DNA from: Bdellovibrio sp. ZAP7
GTDB taxonomy: Bacteria > Bdellovibrionota_B > Oligoflexia > Oligoflexales > RGVZ01
Reading direction: 5' to 3'
Assembly (NCBI GenBank): GCA_945900755.1
Contig: CAMDKS010000026.1
Location: 1-43,120, forward strand
Length of the DNA stretch: 43,120 nt
In this document: piece by piece, positions 39,885-43,120 of the stretch
Layout: each line of letters starts with the position of its first letter
Position numbering within the stretch: the first letter of the stretch is position 1
Notes under the pieces: generated by a model
Seen by the model: the letters and a program-made list of their open reading frames with translations, nothing else
What the model was told of the DNA's origin: nothing
Databases searched by the model: none
Made by a program: the position numbers and the translations under genes

Positions 39885-41150
39885 TCAGAGGCGAAAACCA
39901 GGGTAGCAAAATGCACCTGATATCAGTTCGCAGTGTCGCTCTGAGACACCCGCTGCACGAGCCGTTTTATACCAGCTTTTCGCAATTTGTTTCTCCATTT
40001 TTTTTATTATTTCTACTGCATCGTCTCGCGGCATCAGAAAACGTTGACACTGGGACAAAATATTTTCGGCGTTAGCAAAACGACCAGCGTCGCCAATACT
40101 CATCGCAAGATCACGTCGTTCGAGACTGATCGGTGTAGAAGGAGTTAGATCGTAGGCAGGTGAAAGGCCCCAGTTGCGGTCCTTAGCAAGAATCGCATGA
40201 TTGCGGGGATGATCATCGGTATTTGAAATGAGGGCGTTGAAACACATGCGTTTGAAGAGTTCAACGGCGTCTTGTTGGGGACGAGCACTGATGCGCCTCA
40301 TTTCTTCGACCAATAGCAGGTAGGACCAGCTATCTCTCGACTGATAGGTGTCTTGAGCACGCAATAACGTTAAGCCACTGACCATGCGAGACCGATAATA
40401 GCCATTCGCCGTTTTCTCGCGATCAAATCTCTTAACCAGAAGTGTGTCGCGTCCTCCAATCGATGAAACAAGACTTTCTGCGGAGTTTATTCCGCAAGCC
40501 CGCGCAAGATTTCCCATTGCATGCTCGACGCGCGCATTGTTCCAAGGGTCATCAGATCGATTGAATTTTGCAAGCCATAATCCATCATGGTCTTCCACGA
40601 CAACCTTAGGCCTCGCACCACCCATAGAAGTTCCAACCAACAATAATTCTGCGACTTGGGCAGTGGCTTCATTGATGGGAAGGTCTTCGTCTGCAGTGAT
40701 TGAATCGGCAATCTTCTGCAATTTTTCTAAGTCGATTGTTTGGTTAAATTTTCTAATTGGGGATGGCGGCTTTTGATTTAATCCAAAGCTAAGGGCTCCA
40801 GCTCGGTCGTCCGGCGAGTGCAATAAGTAGTCGAGTTCGCTAAGTTGAGGCTTGCCCACATGGCGTTCAATGACACGCCGTCCCCAATAGTCTGGTCCTG
40901 CATCTCTAATGACCCCAAACATTCCCCGCATGTGAGTGGTTTCGTAAGTGATGTTTGCGAGTCTCAATTCAACAGGATCAAATTCGACCCTTTCTGCGTG
41001 AGCAAGGTATTGCTTACCGTAAACGAATCGGCCTAACGCAATTCCATTCGCATGCGTTGTGATCTCAAGGCGTCCTGCAGTGATAGGGTCCGTATGCCCA
41101 GGCAGTGTTATATACACGTAGCATTCAAAAACATTCTTTTTAGAAATCAT
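39885..41150 (-). CDS. hipA: HipA-family serine/threonine kinase toxin
   Basis: A 421-residue HipA with an N-terminal subdomain ('GRLEITTHANGIALGRFVYG'), the ATP-binding loop 'GTSMGGARPKVVV', the catalytic loop 'ISNTDDHPRNHAIL' and the metal-binding 'LSPAYDLTPS'. HipA kinases phosphorylate targets such as GltX to halt translation. The start is ATG 41150, which overlaps the hipB stop (ATGATTTCTAA); the frame also extends to 41186. All catalytic motifs are present, so the toxin appears functional, in contrast to its antitoxin. Confidence 0.9.
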   Translation of the reverse strand: MISKKNVFECYVYITLPGHTDPITAGRLEITTHANGIALGRFVYGKQYLAHAERVEFDPVELRLANITYETTHMRGMFGVIRDAGPDYWGRRVIERHVGKPQLSELDYLLHSPDDRAGALSFGLNQKPPSPIRKFNQTIDLEKLQKIADSITADEDLPINEATAQVAELLLVGTSMGGARPKVVVEDHDGLWLAKFNRSDDPWNNARVEHAMGNLARACGINSAESLVSSIGGRDTLLVKRFDREKTANGYYRSRMVSGLTLLRAQDTYQSRDSWSYLLLVEEMRRISARPQQDAVELFKRMCFNALISNTDDHPRNHAILAKDRNWGLSPAYDLTPSTPISLERRDLAMSIGDAGRFANAENILSQCQRFLMPRDDAVEIIKKMEKQIAKSWYKTARAAGVSERHCELISGAFCYPGFRL

Positions 41151-41481
41151 TGTCCAATCCTTTGCCTGCTCGCACCCGTGTTCCATCTCGAGGAAGGCTT
41201 AGGGCAATCCCTTCGGCATCGAGGCTAGGATCTGCTAGATTTGCAAACTCGCCTAAAAGACCAAATGTCCACAGGAGGGCGGTGTAGACAGCCGCACTGG
41301 TTGATGGCTTGCCTTTTTCTGCGTCGGAGACTGCGCGTACTCCAACCCCAATTTTTTGCGCAACGGTCGCAATCGTTAAGGACCTGCGAATGCGGGCAGT
41401 TCTGAGGTTTGAACCAAGGTTTTTCAGCGCGTTTTAGATCGGATAAGGGGGCGCGTCTAACAGGTTATTGCGTGCGACCAT
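41140..41481 (-). pseudogene. hipB antitoxin with early in-frame stop codon
   Basis: Immediately upstream of hipA, one frame encodes a complete 113-codon HipB/XRE-type antitoxin: 'MVARNNLLDAPPYPI', then codon 16 is TAA (41434-41436), then 'NALKNLGSNLRTARIRR', 'LTIATVAQKIGVGVRAVSDAEKGKPS', 'YTALLWTFGLLGEFANLADP' to a stop overlapping the hipA ATG. The helix-turn-helix is otherwise intact. No ATG, GTG or TTG is in frame soon after the TAA; only a CTG at codon 19. One base change would explain the loss. Readthrough, CTG initiation or a sequencing error are alternatives. Confidence 0.8.
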
Positions 41482-41518
41482 AATTTGCCTTTAAAAGCTG
41501 ATTAAAACAGTTAAACAT

Positions 41519-41606
41519 CTCTTAAGAGCATATATTAAAAATAGGCGAAAGACCACAAAATGATCTTAAGGGAGGTATATCTTGTCTTACATGCTCTTAA
41601 GAGCAT
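41519..41606. promoter_or_regulatory. Palindrome array upstream of hipBA, likely HipB operators
   Basis: CTCTTAAGAG occurs at 41519-41528 and inside the perfect 16-bp palindrome ATGCTCTTAAGAGCAT (41591-41606). A weaker form ATCTTAAGGG lies at 41564-41572. Centres are 44 and 31 bases apart, close to whole helical turns. Position 40-125 bases before hipB fits an autoregulatory operator. Confidence 0.6.
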
Positions 41607-42054
41607 TAAGTCCGAGTCCTAGCTCTCCGCAAGATAAATAATCTTGAACTATGAAAACAGCGAAAAAGCGCATATTGTTTGGGGTCATAGATCAATCAAA
41701 AAGGAATCCTGTACTACTGTTAGCAGCCGCCTAAAAACTACAGTATTTGACCTACAATGAAAAAAGCCCCGGGTGGACCGTGGCTGTCTTTTTTTTAGCG
41801 CCCGTATTCTGGTTCGTGCAGTAGCAACACACATTACACACTTTTCGCCATTATTCTTCCTTGTCTCCGAAAGCAATCACACCCATACAGAAAATTCCTT
41901 CAAAATATCTGCCACAGACATCCACTAAGAATCGTGAGTAAGTGACGAAACTCACGGGTGATATTAGGATTTGTCGGCCTCGCCACCGCCAGTGGATGAC
42001 AACACGCATTTCATGTTATTTCTCTGCGTGTTTTCAACCCGTGGGAGGTATTTT
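41607..42054. other. Intergenic stretch with terminator-like and IS-end-like hairpins
   Basis: No convincing gene. A bidirectional terminator-like hairpin is at 41761-41797: AGCC-C-CGG pairs with CCG-T-GGCT, with an A-run before and a T-run after. CGTGAGT (41933-41939) pairs with ACTCACG (41950-41956). AACACGCA (42001-42008) pairs with TGCGTGTT (42025-42032) just before the transposase. The last two could belong to the terminal structure of the IS91-type element. A 28-codon frame at 41651 is too short to support. Confidence 0.45.
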
Positions 42055-43120
42055 GTGGCGTTAGCATACGAGCGGAATCGACCAGAAAAAACCATTTTGC
42101 ATGAAGTGGTCACTCGCACGTGGCCACGCATTGTCTCAGACTTTGCAGCAGCAGATCAGAAAGTGCCGTATCATGTTATGCAGGAGATGGAGAATTATTT
42201 AAAATGCGGAATGCTGGAGTTTGGATTTATTCATTTGGCATGCTCTGACTGCGGAAAAGAGCGGATTCTTGGGTACAGCTGTAAAAAACGCGGTTTTTGT
42301 CCTCGCTGTGGCTCTCGGCGGCGTGAGCAGACTGCCGACCGCATTGAAAACGAGGTGTGGCCGACGGGAGCTGGAGCAAGGCAATGGGTTTTAACGTTCC
42401 CTCCCCAGATTCGAGCATGGCTGGCTAATTCTCCTTTGTTGTTTGGCGACGTCATCAACGTTGTGACGGATCGGATACTTTATTATTATGCGAGCTCGGC
42501 CACGGGATTTTCATCGATTAGCAAATGGTCTCGGCCGGCGGCGGGAGCGATATCTTTTATTCAGCGTTACGGATCGAGTTTAACGAGAAATCCTCATCTT
42601 CACATGATATTTCTTGATGGAGCGTGGGTAAAGGGCCCAGAGGGCCTTCAATTTGAGGCTCACCGAGGATTATCGACCGAATCGATGTTTGCGGTAATAG
42701 AGGATATTTATAGGCATGTGTTCGAGGTGTTTAAGGATCACGGGTACGTGCGAGAAGATGGCGAAGGCGAGGCTCCGGAGGAATATGAAAATATGGTGCA
42801 TCCCTTTTGTCCGCGTGCCTCGAAGGCCTTTCGTCGGAAATCACGACTAGCAAAACGGCCCGATTACCATCTTGAAGATCCTGACCGTATTTCCGTGGAG
42901 GGCTTTGCCAATATTCGGTACAAATATTTTTCACTCCACGCTGCCGTTAAAATTGAAGGCCCAGACCGCGTGGGCCTCAAAAATCTATTGCGTTACGCGG
43001 CCAGATCAGCCGTCAATCTCACGCAGCTCAGCTATGTCACGCCTGAAGATCCTTCACGAAGTGAAATAGAATTAGAAATGAAAAGGGATTGGAAAGACGG
43101 GACGAGGACCATTATTTTTA
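42055..43120 (+). mobile_element. IS91-family transposase, 5' part (runs off the window)
   Basis: The frame is open from GTG 42055 (GGGAGG 6 bases upstream) to the window end, at least 355 residues. The N-terminus has the transposase zinc-binding domain: 'LACSDCGKERILGYSCKKRGFCPRCGSRRREQTA'-type spacing with four or more cysteines. The next domain is the Y2 rolling-circle transposase: 'WVLTFPPQIRAWLA', then 'SLTRNPHLHMIFLDGAW' carrying the HUH-type His pair, and 'RVGLKNLLRYAAR'. The two catalytic Tyr should lie beyond the edge. IS91 elements move by rolling-circle transposition. It looks intact as far as visible. Confidence 0.88.

Overview
The window looks like a chromosomal segment of a Gram-negative bacterium. 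It encodes an LPS-precursor enzyme (KdsB), an outer-membrane secretin (PilQ), DegP, several signal-peptide and lipobox proteins, and probable beta-barrels. The type IVa pilus block, the many small Cys-anchored lipoproteins and the overall gene style suggest a Bdellovibrionota or former-deltaproteobacterial lineage. That placement is an inference from gene style only. No gene in the window settles the taxonomy.

Layout. 1-6.4 kb (+): the 3' end of pheT, a periplasmic parvulin, a small barrel-like protein, an unexplained structured stretch (possible ncRNA), rsmI, a coupled lipoprotein/outer-membrane pair, a secreted PrxQ-type peroxiredoxin and an orphan lipoprotein. 6.4-9.3 kb: tag on the minus strand, a tiny gene behind a near-consensus sigma-54 promoter, another tiny TTG-start gene, a cluster of GC-rich hairpins beside tRNA-His(GUG), and a small serine recombinase preceded by an inverted repeat. 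9.4-19.5 kb: housekeeping and metabolic genes, including a secreted alpha/beta hydrolase, an unusually short ketopantoate-reductase-like protein, FmdB, a PurD-Maf fusion, a UbiB-like kinase, an M3 oligopeptidase, a cyclic-nucleotide-binding protein coupled to a cystathionine beta-synthase-like gene, and a Cys-rich protein.

19.6-27.7 kb (+): a compact, mostly overlapping pilMNOPQ operon for type IVa pilus alignment and the outer-membrane pore, followed by a Cys-rich lipoprotein and a TPR protein that probably belong to the same unit. PilQ is long and carries an unusual run of pentapeptide repeats. 27.7-34.9 kb: aroQ, pgeF, degP, aroC, kdsB, a divergent pair resembling a degenerate ECF sigma factor and its membrane anti-sigma partner, and aat. 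35.0-36.6 kb: two tandem paralogous lipoproteins with Tyr/Asn/Gly-rich tails, each with its own promoter and terminator.

36.7-43.1 kb is an accessory island of IS debris and toxin-antitoxin modules in different states. It holds a hicAB locus with a gutted hicA, two 114-bp inverted copies of a transposase 3' end, fragments of two other transposase genes, an apparently intact DUF433/DUF5615 pair with a repeat-containing promoter, an AbiEi-like antitoxin relic, a hipBA operon whose antitoxin has an early in-frame stop while hipA is open, an array of palindromes that looks like the hip operator, and the 5' part of an IS91-family transposase running off the end. The most unusual items are the broken-antitoxin hipBA, the PurD-Maf fusion, the tandem Tyr-rich lipoproteins, the sigma-54-controlled micro-gene, and the hairpin/recombinase region next to tRNA-His.
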